64,000 nt of DNA from Drechmeria coniospora (lineage: Eukaryota; Ascomycota; Sordariomycetes; Hypocreales; Ophiocordycipitaceae). A model generated the notes under the pieces. It made no database searches. It had not been told where the DNA came from and saw only the letters and a list, made by a program, of their open reading frames with translations. This document shows, piece by piece, positions 9,024-18,377 of this stretch; positions within the stretch are counted from its first letter, which is position 1, and each line of letters starts with the position of its first letter. Both the position numbers and the translations under genes were made by a program. Location: contig NC_054390.1 of NCBI RefSeq assembly GCF_001625195.1, positions 9,831,222-9,895,221 on the forward strand, read 5' to 3'.

Positions 9024-11091
9024 TCATCTTACTCGCTTCGGAGGGTCAGGAATAAACTGTTTTGGGTGCCAATCAGTAGCTGCAATATCACCGGTCCAAA
9101 CAACTTCCTTATAACGGTCATGTCCGAGCCAGACATCTTCCGATGCAAACTTTGTCATGTACATCTGCTGTTTTAGTCCTGCGCAGGTTGCAGTAAAGGT
9201 AATGCCTAGAGTAGGAAACCAAAACTGTCAGGATATAAAGCAAGAGGGGGACAGCGCACGAGTACTAATTCCGTACATACCTTGAAAATACCACTGGTCC
9301 CCCCTTCCTATACCATAATTGTCCAGTAAGCGTATTTTATTTACCCTATGCATTTCTACTGTATCGGAACCAAAGACATAGGTAAGGTTGACGGTATCAG
9401 TCCTGCTAAATCCTCGGTTAATGTTGCCCCCTATCTCGATGTTCTTGCCTTGCTCCTCTCCGAGAGTAAAGGATATTGAATCGGATGTTCCGGCAAGAAA
9501 CTCGTCGCCCAGCTTGAACTCATACTCTAGCTTGTTAATAGTTTCGCAAGGTGTAACATGCCAATCCTCAGGGCCTATTTGCAACGAGACAACGGTCTTG
9601 GTTCTTAAGCGGTTTAAAATCCAGATACTGGGATGGTTATACCACGAGTTCAAGGAGACAAAGGCATCATCATAAGCCTCGTAGCCCGTTTTAGAGCATT
9701 TGGCGCGCAACATAACGCCTGGTCGGAGAGAATATCGTCAGGAGGTTGTCGCGCAAACAACAGGATTTAATAGAAATATTGCTTACCTTGTACCTTCCAT
9801 TCATCATTAATCAATATGGGGGGTTTAATGCCAATAGTTCCCCTGGCGGTCAGCTTGATGCTGCTAACATCATCGATATCGATGGTATCGGATCCAAATG
9901 CAGACTTCATATCGACGGATACCCAACTCTGGAATCCCTTTGAAGGATTGTCTACAACGTCAAAGGTGGCCGTCCCGGACTTGCCCACTACGATAGCCCC
10001 GATTGTATCATAGGTTCCGGCGGTAAATACATTGGCAATTTTGATACCGATCTCGAGATTCTTAATTTTTCGACAATGCGATCGCGACTCTTGCTGAATC
10101 AATGCTTGCCGGGCCGTAATACAATCGGCTGTTGCAGAGGCTATTGGGAAAAGGCATCGTTAGCCATATTATTTCAACGAAAGGATACGTTGAGCTTCCT
10201 ACCCTGGGCTGTAGGCATTACAATGGACAGGCTCGGCGTAGATCGCCTGCGTGGGGAGGAGCCATACTGCTGCAGTACAAAGTTAAGAAGGGCGGGGCAA
10301 GAAAGACCCGTAAATGAGCCAAGTCTCAGGCGCTCGATCATACTATCGTCAACTTGCCTATCGACCTCCATCGGCTCGTCGGCAGCTTGACGGACTGTTG
10401 GCGGCTGGTCGACCGGTCTGGGTTCGAGTCTCGCGCCCCCTGCTATATGTTCGTCGTCGACGTCCATGGGCTCATTGGCTGCTTGACGGACTGTTGGCGG
10501 CTGGTCGACCGGTCTGAGTTTGGGTCTTGCGCCCCCTGCTGTATGTTGGTCGTCGACGTCCATAGGCTCGTCCTTATCCGACTTGACCTCTTGCTGAGTA
10601 GCGTCGATGTCCATGGGCTCATGGTGGGATCCCAGCTGAATGCTGCTCTGCAGCTGGTTCAGCGTATGAATCTGCGACTCACTCTCGACGAAGTTGCTCC
10701 GGTAGTCATCGCTCGTCCAAGGTCTAAACTCTGACCGCTGCTGCTGCGAGTACATCTGCAGAGCGGTTATCATGGTCCCAGTCCTGCCGTAGCCGTAGCC
10801 GCACCAGATAAGGGTCCCACTCCGATGTTGTAGGAAGCTTTCCCAGCCGCGTTCGAGCTCGTGCAAGGTGGGGGAAAGATAGTCCATGACGGGGAGGGGC
10901 GTATAGGCAATATTAGCGGCAGCGAGCGCTCGAATGATATGGTCGGAATTGGCCTCTTCGTTGAGGCTAATAATGTTAGTAATGTTATTTGCCCGGAGGT
11001 ATTCGATCGTCTCAGTTGTAATCCGGTGACTAGAGTCTCGTCCGTTGTAGTTGGGCGACGACGAAGCAAAGAGCCTGTCGGTATCAGCCAT
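9024..11091 (-). CDS. Dual-specificity-type phosphatase fused to PLAT-like modules, 620 aa, four exons
   Basis: Exons: 11091-10203, 10140-9787, 9718-9281, 9205-9024; introns of 62, 68 and 75 bp, all phase 1, frame kept throughout. Residues about 20-130 form a cysteine-phosphatase domain; the loop WCGYGYGRTG fits CX5R with Ser/Thr replaced by Thr-Gly, so catalysis is plausible. Then comes an acidic linker with 32-residue repeats (EPMDVDD, PVDQPPTVRQAA). The C-terminal half has two related modules (VFTAGTYDTI..FGSDTIDI..DEWKVQG and FLAGTSDSI..FGSDTVEM..DQWYFQG), each followed by a ~45-residue tail. They resemble PLAT/LH2 beta-sandwiches, which bind lipid or protein partners. An intron falls at the same Gly in both modules, so the module was duplicated with its intron. 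No signal peptide is visible. Despite lying among decayed repeats the gene is open, so it is likely active. The PLAT naming is by pattern only. Confidence 0.8.
10380..10570 (-). repeat. 96-bp in-frame tandem repeat in the phosphatase linker
   Basis: The block cggactgttggcggctggtc recurs at 10391 and 10487, a period of 96 bp (32 codons). A third, more diverged unit lies toward 10600. The copies are nearly identical, so the linker probably varies in length between strains. Confidence 0.8.
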
Positions 11092-12240
11092 ATGCTTGCG
11101 TACTCTTCTAAGCCGTTGAATGCCGCCATTTCCTACTACATGGGCAGAGAAAGACTCGTAAGCTCGACCGACTCTGGTACTCTATACGGTGGTGGTATCT
11201 ATCTCCCGCCCCAGTAGGTGCAAAGAAAGGGCATCACGGCCTGTCGTCGTCCCGCATGCGCTTCTACCTACGGTACGAAGGAAGGGAAGAGGTCCATATC
11301 TTGTGTATTATGCAGCGGCTGGGCTGCAACGAGGAAAACTACTCCAAGAAGGACGACGAGTTGGCATACGAATGCCCTGCGTAGTATCATTGCTTCGATG
11401 GATGGGTGCTTATGATATTTGGGTGCTTTCGACGTATAGGTGCTTTCGTTCTGCCCGCCATCTACCGCATTACGTACGTGGACGCCATTTTATACTCGGA
11501 CGGACACGGCCAGCCAGGCATCTGTCCGACAAGGCCACGCCTATGCCTGTGCATGTACGGATGCAACCGAAGCGGCGAACATTTCATGCCAGGCGGGCTA
11601 GTAGTTGGATCAAATCTTTCGGCACTCGTAGTAGGAGCAAGAGAAACCAAATCATGCCCTTGCATGAGTTCATTAGTACGGAGCGATCCCTTGACGGATT
11701 TGAGTAATGTATGCGGAGTACGTACGAGTTGATATTGCAAGTACAAGCGCAAACAAGCGAACACGGGCTCGTAATAATTGCATTACGGGAACAAGGACGT
11801 GCAGATGCACATACACATACAGTAGGCATTGGGCAGAAACTACAAGTATTTACTTGGTGTACTCGTATTCCTCACGTCTTGCATTCACATTCATACATTC
11901 AAGTACTACTGTGTCGGTGTAGTTGTTAGTATAAACATGGCTGTAACTCTTCTCGGAGCATTTCCTTCTCAGTGACTATTATAGTGCAAGAGTGCAACTA
12001 CAGAGCACATATATATGTTTGTGCATACGTCGCACTCGCACTTATATGTACATGTATAACAACAGTACTCTGCACTGCACTGGTATAGTAAGTACGTGGT
12101 TAGGCGCTCCGTTGTGCCCTGCCCAGTCGAATAATAAAAGTACTGCTATATACGAGACTCAGTGTGCACTACCATAGTGCCATGTTGAAAGTGGTGTGGT
12201 CGCACAAGTACTATAAACATGTAAGTACTGTAGTTGTAGG
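11092..12240. other. Intergenic stretch without recognisable genes
   Basis: Only short unrelated open frames on both strands are seen. The part next to 11091 should hold the promoter of the phosphatase gene; no clear TATA box was found. From about 11700 on, gtac-containing words (agtacgtacgag, gcaagtacaag) become frequent. Confidence 0.5.
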
Positions 12241-12256
12241 TGTCACGATGCGGGCT

Positions 12257-12640
12257 AGCAGGAAGGCAGCATATGCAAAGACTGTAGAATTTTCGAACTA
12301 AGGAGGAAGAAAAGAGAAAGAAAACAGTGAGTGCGGGAAGGGAGAGGCTATGTACATAGGTGGTCCGTGCATTACGTGATGCAGAGTGTAGGGTAGGCCA
12401 GAAAAAGAACACGATATATTAATACGATATCGTCACAGTAGGGAGGAGGAGTAAGTGTAACGATGTCGTACATCGTCGTCTTTTCTTGCCTACCCTACAC
12501 TCTGCATTACGTATCACGTAATGCACGGCAACCACCCCATGTATTTAGCTTCTCCTATTCCCACACTCACCGTTCTTTTTCCCTTTACTTCCTCCTTGGT
12601 TGAAAAATTCTACAGTCTTTGCACATACTGCCTTCCTGCT
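12257..12640. repeat. Large imperfect inverted repeat, arms about 155 bp, loop about 65 bp
   Basis: The left arm (12257-12412) starts agcaggaaggcagc and runs through gcaaagactgtagaattttt-like sequence, gtgcattacgtgat and gcagagtgtagggtaggc. The right arm (about 12478-12640) is its reverse complement with about 15% differences. The loop contains further small palindromes (acgatat..atatcgt, gatgtcgtacatc). A transcript through it would form a long hairpin. It may be a MITE-like element or two repeats inserted head to head. Confidence 0.75.
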
Positions 12641-12704
12641 GACAGTAAGTACTGCACAGAGCACGAACATCCACTCGGTACGGTACGGTACGGCTACCAC
12701 CTCG

Positions 12705-13292
12705 TATGCACAGGGCGATTTTCGACGAAACGTAAAAGTTTTTGGGTAGGCGCCCCGCATTTACCCCAGTACTATTAATACTCTTTCGACGAAACAAGCG
12801 AATCAAACGGGATTAGGAAGTCGAACAAGAGGATATGCATTAAAGAAAAATACATACGAGACGAGACGGGTATATGCCAAGCGGTAAATACAAACAGAAT
12901 AGGTTTGGTCGTTGCGTGGGTTGGGAAGTAAATCCTCAGTAATAATCCACCCATGCGTCGTCCATCCATGCATCCGTTAGGTGGGCAGGCGGGCGGCTCG
13001 GTAGGCGAGGGAGCAAGAGCAAGGCAGATCTAGTGGACCTTAGCGAGATAAGCAACCACTTGTTTGGCGTATTCCAGAGGTTATATGCAGGGTACTAATA
13101 CCCTTACGCCGACAATACTGCTGACGCGCGGCTTCCGCGCCTCGAGGAGCTAGAGGAGGCTGTTCAAGTTCGACCAGGGAATATCCGGTAAGCGCCCGCC
13201 CCCCGCCGACGGCCGTATACAAGAGGGCCATGGTCCGAGCGCAGCCGTATGCAAGCAAGGCGATATACTCGATGCCGCCCGATACATAATTA
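12705..13292 (+). repeat. R repeat, copy 2, leading into a helicase fragment
   Basis: This is the longest R copy. It runs from gacgaaacgtaaaag through ggattaggaagtcga, the ccatgcatccgttagg / ggcgggcgg stretch, cgcctcgaggagctagagg and the gcgcccgccccccgccgacg block, and continues without a gap into the helicase-coding fragment. No long frame is intact in R; both copies carry scattered stops. Confidence 0.75.
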
Positions 13293-13484
13293 TACCGCAA
13301 TGCTAAGCTCGAGTTCCGCGCGCCCGGTCAGTGCGCTGCGGCTACGGCCATACTAGCGCCGGACTTGCCGGACCAGCTTATCGTTGTACTCGGTACCGGC
13401 TCCGGCAAGAGCCTGCTATTTATAGTTGGCGCGTTAGTGCAGGACGCCGGTGTGACGATCGTAGTTATATCCCATGTGGCCCTA
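13293..13484 (+). pseudogene. Fragment of a RecQ-like telomere-linked helicase (TLH type)
   Basis: Sixty-four codons are open and read as a SF2 helicase N-terminal motor segment: LEFRAPGQCAAATAIL (Q-motif-like region), then LIVVLGTGSGKSLLF (Walker A, GTGSGKS), then GVTIVVISHVAL (motif Ia region). This string is typical of the RecQ-like helicases that sit next to telomeres in many fungi. A stop (TAA) lies nine bases upstream of the alignable part. Motifs II-VI are absent because an LTR-like element starts at 13491. The fragment marks the left region as derived from a chromosome end. Confidence 0.75.
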
Positions 13485-13490
13485 TGCAGC

Positions 13491-13650
13491 TGCTATAGTC
13501 TCGGGCTATGCCCGACTGGATGACATAAGACAAGGCGGACAACAGACCCACCCAAAGGGCATACATAGAAAGGAAGCCCTAACGGACAAGCAGTCCTTTT
13601 CCGTCTTCAAGTCTTTTAATAAACTTCATTGAGATTTTATTGTGCCTTGT
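13491..13650 (+). mobile_element. Short LTR-like element, degenerate copy
   Basis: It begins TGCTATAGTCTCGGGC and shares GCCCGA, gaagcccta, then tccgtcttcaagtcttttaataaa with the intact copies at 13715, 14040 and 15431. The 3' end is lost. It cuts the helicase fragment after HVAL. Confidence 0.65.
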
Positions 13651-13714
13651 GGTAAATGACCAATGTGGACCAGGAACCTACAAGGGCCATCAGCAGCTCA
13701 ACTTGGGTACTGCT

Positions 13715-13885
13715 TGTTATGGTATCGGGCTTAGCCCGATATAGTAGAACGGAGGGAACCAAGGGACCCACTAGGAGGAACGCACACAACTAGAAGCCCT
13801 AGTTGCCAAGTAGTTTTCCCTCCTTCAAGTCTTTTAATAAATATCATTGAGAGCCCTAGAGCAGTTGCCTAGTGACTCCGTAACA
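13715..13885 (+). mobile_element. Short LTR-like element, 171 bp, with target duplication
   Basis: It starts TGTTATGGTATCGGGCTTAG and ends GACTCCGTAACA, with a perfect 5-bp duplication CTGCT on both sides (13710-13714 and 13886-13890). Near its 5' end is the palindrome ATCGGGCTTAGCCCGAT. TG..CA ends and a 5-bp duplication suit a small solo LTR or a TRIM-type element. No coding capacity. Confidence 0.8.
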
Positions 13886-14039
13886 CTGCTTAACCAAAAT
13901 AAAAACCCAGAAACAAGAAAAGCAGCTCTAGGGTAGCAATAAGATGTCAAGTCTATGTAGCTCTCAAGAAACACAAATAATTACACCTCAAGCATCTACT
14001 GGAATCAGTCCATTATTTTCATGTCCTTACATAGCGTAT

Positions 14040-14207
14040 TGTTACGGAGTCGCTAGGCGACTGCTCTAGGACTCTCAATGATATTTATTAAAAGTCTTGA
14101 AGAAGGGAAAACTACTTGACAGTTAGGGCTTCTAGTTTATGTGCGTTCCTTCAGTGGGTCTCCCTCCATCTTGTGTCCCATATCGGGCTAAGCCCGATAC
14201 TATAACA
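14040..14207 (-). mobile_element. Short LTR-like element, inverted copy, 168 bp
   Basis: On the plus strand it starts TGTTACGGAGTC and ends GATACTATAACA, the reverse of the copy at 13715. The two copies face each other across 154 bp. Its flanks (cgtat and gctat) are not identical, so the insertion is older or one flank was rearranged. A gypsy pol relic follows directly. Confidence 0.7.
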
Positions 14208-14223
14208 GCTATAAGCAGAACAA

Positions 14224-14780
14224 TTGCGAAAACTATACAAAGAAATCAGAAAAGAACTCGATTTCGTTAGAAAGCGAATAGCCACTCACTACTCCGTACA
14301 AGATGAAAATATTAAGGGGACTAATCTTTCGGAAGGGAGACATAGTCTACCTGCTCCGACTGAAACGTTAAGACAACGCGACCAATCGACAAACTGTATT
14401 ACAAAAAATTAGGACTCTTTAATGTTAAGCAGGTTCTATCGAAAACCAACTATGAGCTTTCGCTACTAAAAACCATACGAATTTACCCAAACTTCTACAT
14501 TTTACTATTGGAACCAGTGCCAAAGAACGCTAAGCCACATTCCAAAATTAGAACAGGAAATGAACAAGAATACGAAGTCGAACGAATCCTTGGCGAAAGG
14601 AAAGGTAGGTACGGAGTATTAATAAGCTACATGCCAAAATTAGAACGAAAAATTAACAAGAATACGAAGTCGAATCCTTAACGAAAGAGATGACAAGAAT
14701 ATCTTATCCAAATGGAAGGATTACAGACCAGAAGAAAACACTTGGGAGCTACTTCGGACCTAGTACGTTGCCAAGTACAT
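14224..14780 (+). pseudogene. Ty3/gypsy polyprotein relic: integrase end and chromodomain
   Basis: Read across three frames, the stretch gives the C-terminal end of a gypsy polyprotein. It has FVRKRIATHY..., GDIVYLLR, KKLGLFNVKQVLSKTNYEL, I.PNFYILLLEPVPK and EYEVERILGER, ending in WKDYRPEENTWELL, the chromodomain signature that targets such elements to chromatin. Several frameshifts and TAA/TAG stops are present. It adjoins an LTR-like element at 14040-14207, which may be its own LTR, though that pairing is an inference. Confidence 0.75.
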
Positions 14781-14918
14781 GCTCCTACGATAGTTCCCCC
14801 AACAATCAAACTAAGGAGCTAAACGCCTCTGGCAAAGAATAAAAGGCCGACAAGGAACGATCTTTTCACCATCGGATCACATCCTTGCACCCATTTCTCA
14901 CTTCAAGAATTCAGCACC

Positions 14919-15374
14919 ATGTATTTCATCCGATCTATTACTCTGCTCTCTATTGTCGCCTTGACGAGCGTTGTTCAAGGAAGGTCCCTCAATATTACCA
15001 ATGGCGACGACTCTTGGTGCCCCGGCGTCTATGTTGCAAACGATACGGACGCTTACTGCTGTGTAAGCGGCAAGCTCCAACTTAGCGTCTGCGCCGGCTG
15101 GCCCCTTTGCACCGGCTCTACAACCATCGACCCAAAGACTTCGACCCTGAGCTGCGCGACGACCGTACCTGTAACTGCCAGCGACTATAAAGAGGCTATT
15201 TCCAGGGCTAGCGCCAGTTACTACAATACCAAACATAGTAATAGTCCCGCCATTGCTACTAAAACGCAAGCAGCTGCAACTACAAGCACTGCTACTGGTG
15301 GTGCTGGCAGGCTTGCTGCAACCTTGCTTCCGGCATGCGGAGGACTCCTTGCGATTGCAGCTATGGGCAACTAG
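14919..15374 (+). CDS. Small secreted Cys-rich protein with GPI-anchor-like tail, 151 aa
   Basis: The start is the ATG after caccatg at 14919. Residues 1-21 (MYFIRSITLLSIVALTSVVQG) form a clear signal peptide. The mature part has Cys at regular spacing (SWCPG, YCCVSG, SVCAG, PLCTG, LSCATT), suggesting a disulfide-stabilised fold. A Ser/Thr/Ala-rich stretch then leads to a hydrophobic end (AATLLPACGGLLAIAAMGN), which would suit GPI attachment to membrane and wall. One exon, no stops. The family is not named; small secreted Cys-rich proteins of fungi are often wall proteins or effectors. The gene lies between the gypsy relic and an LTR-like element, a typical fast-evolving location. Confidence 0.75.
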   Translation: MYFIRSITLLSIVALTSVVQGRSLNITNGDDSWCPGVYVANDTDAYCCVSGKLQLSVCAGWPLCTGSTTIDPKTSTLSCATTVPVTASDYKEAISRASASYYNTKHSNSPAIATKTQAAATTSTATGGAGRLAATLLPACGGLLAIAAMGN

Positions 15375-15430
15375 CCACTAGGCGGAGCGGCTTTTCGAGT
15401 CGAAAAGATAACCCTAAGCGTGTGAGCGGG

Positions 15431-15606
15431 TGTTATGGTATCGGGCTTAGCCGATATGGGAATCAAGATGGAGGGAACCAACGGACCTACTACGGAACGC
15501 ATATAATAAACTAGAAGCCCTAATCGGCAAGTAGTTTTCCCTTCTTTAAGTCTTTTAATAAACATTGTTGAGAGTCCTAGAGCAGTGGCCTAGTGACTCC
15601 GTAACA
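15431..15606 (+). mobile_element. Short LTR-like element, 176 bp
   Basis: It starts TGTTATGGTATCGGGCTTAG and ends GACTCCGTAACA. The flanks GCGGG (15426-15430) and GCAGG (15607-15611) agree at four of five bases, consistent with a target duplication altered by one transition. Same family as 13715-13885. Confidence 0.75.
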
Positions 15607-15821
15607 GCAGGGCAGGTACCGTTTGGCTGGTAGCGCGGGCGAAAAGGTACTTGCGGTCGGGATCGTGGAGTCGGAACGGTGGGTGCAGTGAAAAAGAGCG
15701 GGCGTATTAAATTTATCGATAGATATTTTTCGCAGGTGCCGTGGCTGTTCAATAATTCTCATCGTTAAATCCAGGTTGTCGGGATTGTCGGCCGTGTTGG
15801 CCGTCCAAGGCAGCGCAGGCA

Positions 15822-16035
15822 GCGCAGGAAGACTTCCAACAAGGCAAGGTATTGATACAATCCGGAGAGACATTAAGGAAGATATTAAGGAACAACAAGA
15901 ATAATACTCAAGATAATTACTTGCATCACTTTGTACTGCATAGGCGCCAGCATTTTGTAGCTGGACGTTGTGGGGCGCTAAACGAAAAGTCGTGTGAATA
16001 CAGAAAATGGTTCGTATAATTAAGAATACTCTGTA
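15822..16035 (+). repeat. Second copy of the 8-kb gene fragment end and its 3' flank
   Basis: Codons in 15822-15898 read SGRLPTRQGIDTIRRDIKEDIKEQQE, matching the C-terminus of the minus-strand fragment at 8052-8435. The following non-coding sequence matches to about 16035 (tactcaagataat, gttgtggggcgcta, cgtgtgaata). The copy is truncated on its 5' side by unrelated sequence. Confidence 0.7.
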
Positions 16036-18271
16036 CGACCACTTTCGTCGATGAGGAGTCGGTAAGAATACCAAGACTGCACTAAGGACACAATCAGTAA
16101 AACTTCTACGTATTCACTATTATTTACACCTTAACGTACTTTTTGCAGTACAAGTTACGAGTACTGTTCAAGCACTGTACTTACATGCCCATACATTTGA
16201 ATAGCGAAGCGCAAGCAGGTGCATGAAACTCAGATTTGGTAGAGACTATTACGTCTCATTGTTTGATCCACTCGATACCGAGCTTAATGTGCGAGCTGCC
16301 AAAGCCTTGGTCCTGGCAATATGCCTATAGAGGGATGTGTTTTTATAATGATTAGCTCTCCTTAATCTAGACTGCCGCTTTGTCGGTTGGGTGGGCTGAG
16401 CGTTATACCGTTGCTCCATCCAAACATGCACTGTTACGGCGTACAGGATGCAGGCGAAGCAGCTATTGCGTGAGTATTTGCTCGGTACATACTCGTACGA
16501 GACGGAACACTACCTTGCCATCCTGGCGCGGTGATCGGCCGACGCAGTGGATGACGATCCTGGGCAGGGTCTCCAAAAACACTTTCTGTACTCCGTACAT
16601 GTAGTCGCATCTATTCTCCTCCGGATCGAGTGGTGCATGGTATTTATAATCGCTCGCATTTCTTTCACAAGCGCAGCATCTAGACACAATGTGCCCGATA
16701 TGGATGTGCTTGGATACTTATCCGTAAGCCAGCTAGCCGGTCGATTCGATAGCACGGCTCAAAGATAAAGGAGAGTGCGACGATCAAAGAGCTGCCGGAT
16801 TGAGTAGCACCATCCTCGGCTTGCGAATGGAAGACTTGTTGCGTACATGTAGTTGCAGTGCCGCCGTCACGGCGCCCCAACACGACTTTCACCTCGATCT
16901 TCAATATGTAAATAGCCCTCCACGGCTTGCGAATGGAAGGCTTGTTGTGTACATGTAGGTGCAGTGCCGCCGTCACGGCGCCTCCAACACGGCTTTCACC
17001 TCGATCTTCAACATGCAAATACGCCCCTGATGCGTATTGATGCGAACTTCCATGCATAATTTCAGATGGAATATATGCATTGTTAATACTTGAAAAGTCA
17101 ATCGACGTCGTGTTAGGTTTAAATTATTGACAGGGGCCAAATAGGCTTAGATTCGGTGTCATTGGTGAAACCATGGTTAAGAGTATAGAGGGGGGGGATT
17201 TCTGGGGATGAGGTCCTCACTATGCCTATGCCTGCCCCGTCGGTTCTTTTCCTTCGGGAAAGGCTGCAGAAAGCCCTGAATTAAGGTTAAAACGGTCCTG
17301 AGCTGCCGCAACCCGTTCCAACCAAACAGAGAACCGTTGTCGCCCTGAGCCCAAGTTAAGCTTCGATAGATTGTGCTCTGTTGCTAAACCTTGTACGCAT
17401 AATTTTTAGTGCCTCTTCACGTAGAGAGAATACGCTCAAATCACACAGACATCTATCTGTGCATGCACATGGCCACCATGACTCTCGCTCTTACACCAGG
17501 CCTGCGGTGCAGAATACGGTGCCCACATCAAGGCATCAAGTGGCCTGAGCAGAGCACCTCATTAGCCACAAGCCGTACCGATGTCCTCCGTGTTATGCAT
17601 GTACGCTGCCCATGCTAATACGTAGACCTGAAAGTGCTCGCTCATGTTGCTGGGATTATCTCGGGCATGCCGTCCCCGGCTGCGTGCCCTGAGTCGCGAC
17701 ACCGCAAAATGGTGAGTTCCTGTCAGTAAATGTGCACGGACGAGGCCAAATGGCAAGCGATCGCAGAAACTATAACGCCAAATGGGAAGCTTTGGCGGCC
17801 TGAATAATGATTCTGGAAATCGTCGCGACCGAATATCCACCATTCGTTGAGTGGGTTTGGGTCAATACCCGCAAGCTCAGGCCTGTGTTTTGTGCTCGGA
17901 TCTCCATTACCACCGCAGAAACAATCGAGCTCGCCAATTTACACTCAGACAGACTTGGGCTCGTCGATCTACGAGCCCGCTCGTCGGCGCCGAGCCGCCA
18001 GGTGGGTGTGTGCCCGTTCACGCAGGTGACGGAATGAACGTCAGCAACTACCAATTCCGAGCCATCATGAGCTCCCACCGTACACAGATACAACTTAATC
18101 GCTGCGACGCTATCGGATAATGCGGTGGAACGGACTTGGGTCTGTTCGAAATAGGCTCCTTGCCTTGAAATTATTGGAAAGCTGGTTCCCCTGACTTGGC
18201 TGGTTCCCCTGACTTGGCCCCATCCCAGCCTCTCCTTGCACGCATGCGTACGTCTGACCATGCGCACACAT
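16036..18271. other. Intergenic stretch with a 106-bp tandem duplication
   Basis: No gene is recognised. At 16817-17028 a 106-bp unit occurs twice (cggcttgcgaatggaag at 16817 and 16923; both copies contain gcagtgccgccgtcacggcg). The rest shows only short frames on both strands. An open minus-strand frame of 165 codons at 17770-18267 has no recognisable domain. The right end is the promoter side of the GMC oxidoreductase. Confidence 0.55.
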
Positions 18272-18282
18272 CTATATATATG
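18272..18282 (+). promoter_or_regulatory. TATA box of the GMC oxidoreductase gene
   Basis: CTATATATATG lies about 100 bp upstream of the start codon at 18378, a normal distance for a fungal core promoter. Confidence 0.55.
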
Positions 18283-18377
18283 GCTCCGTGTAACCTGATC
18301 GACCTCGTACCATTCCCATCGTCTTCCCCAGCCTCACTCAAGAAGCGCCAGAAACATCATCCATCACTCGAGACAAC

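Noticed and set aside
15577..16074. Minus-strand open frame of 165 codons
   Set aside because: It lies opposite the repeated gene-fragment copy at 15822-16035 and the LTR-like element; the plus-strand repeat explains the sequence.
17770..18267. Minus-strand open frame of 165 codons
   Set aside because: No homology is recognised, there is no signal peptide, and it lies in the promoter side of the GMC gene; it is probably chance.
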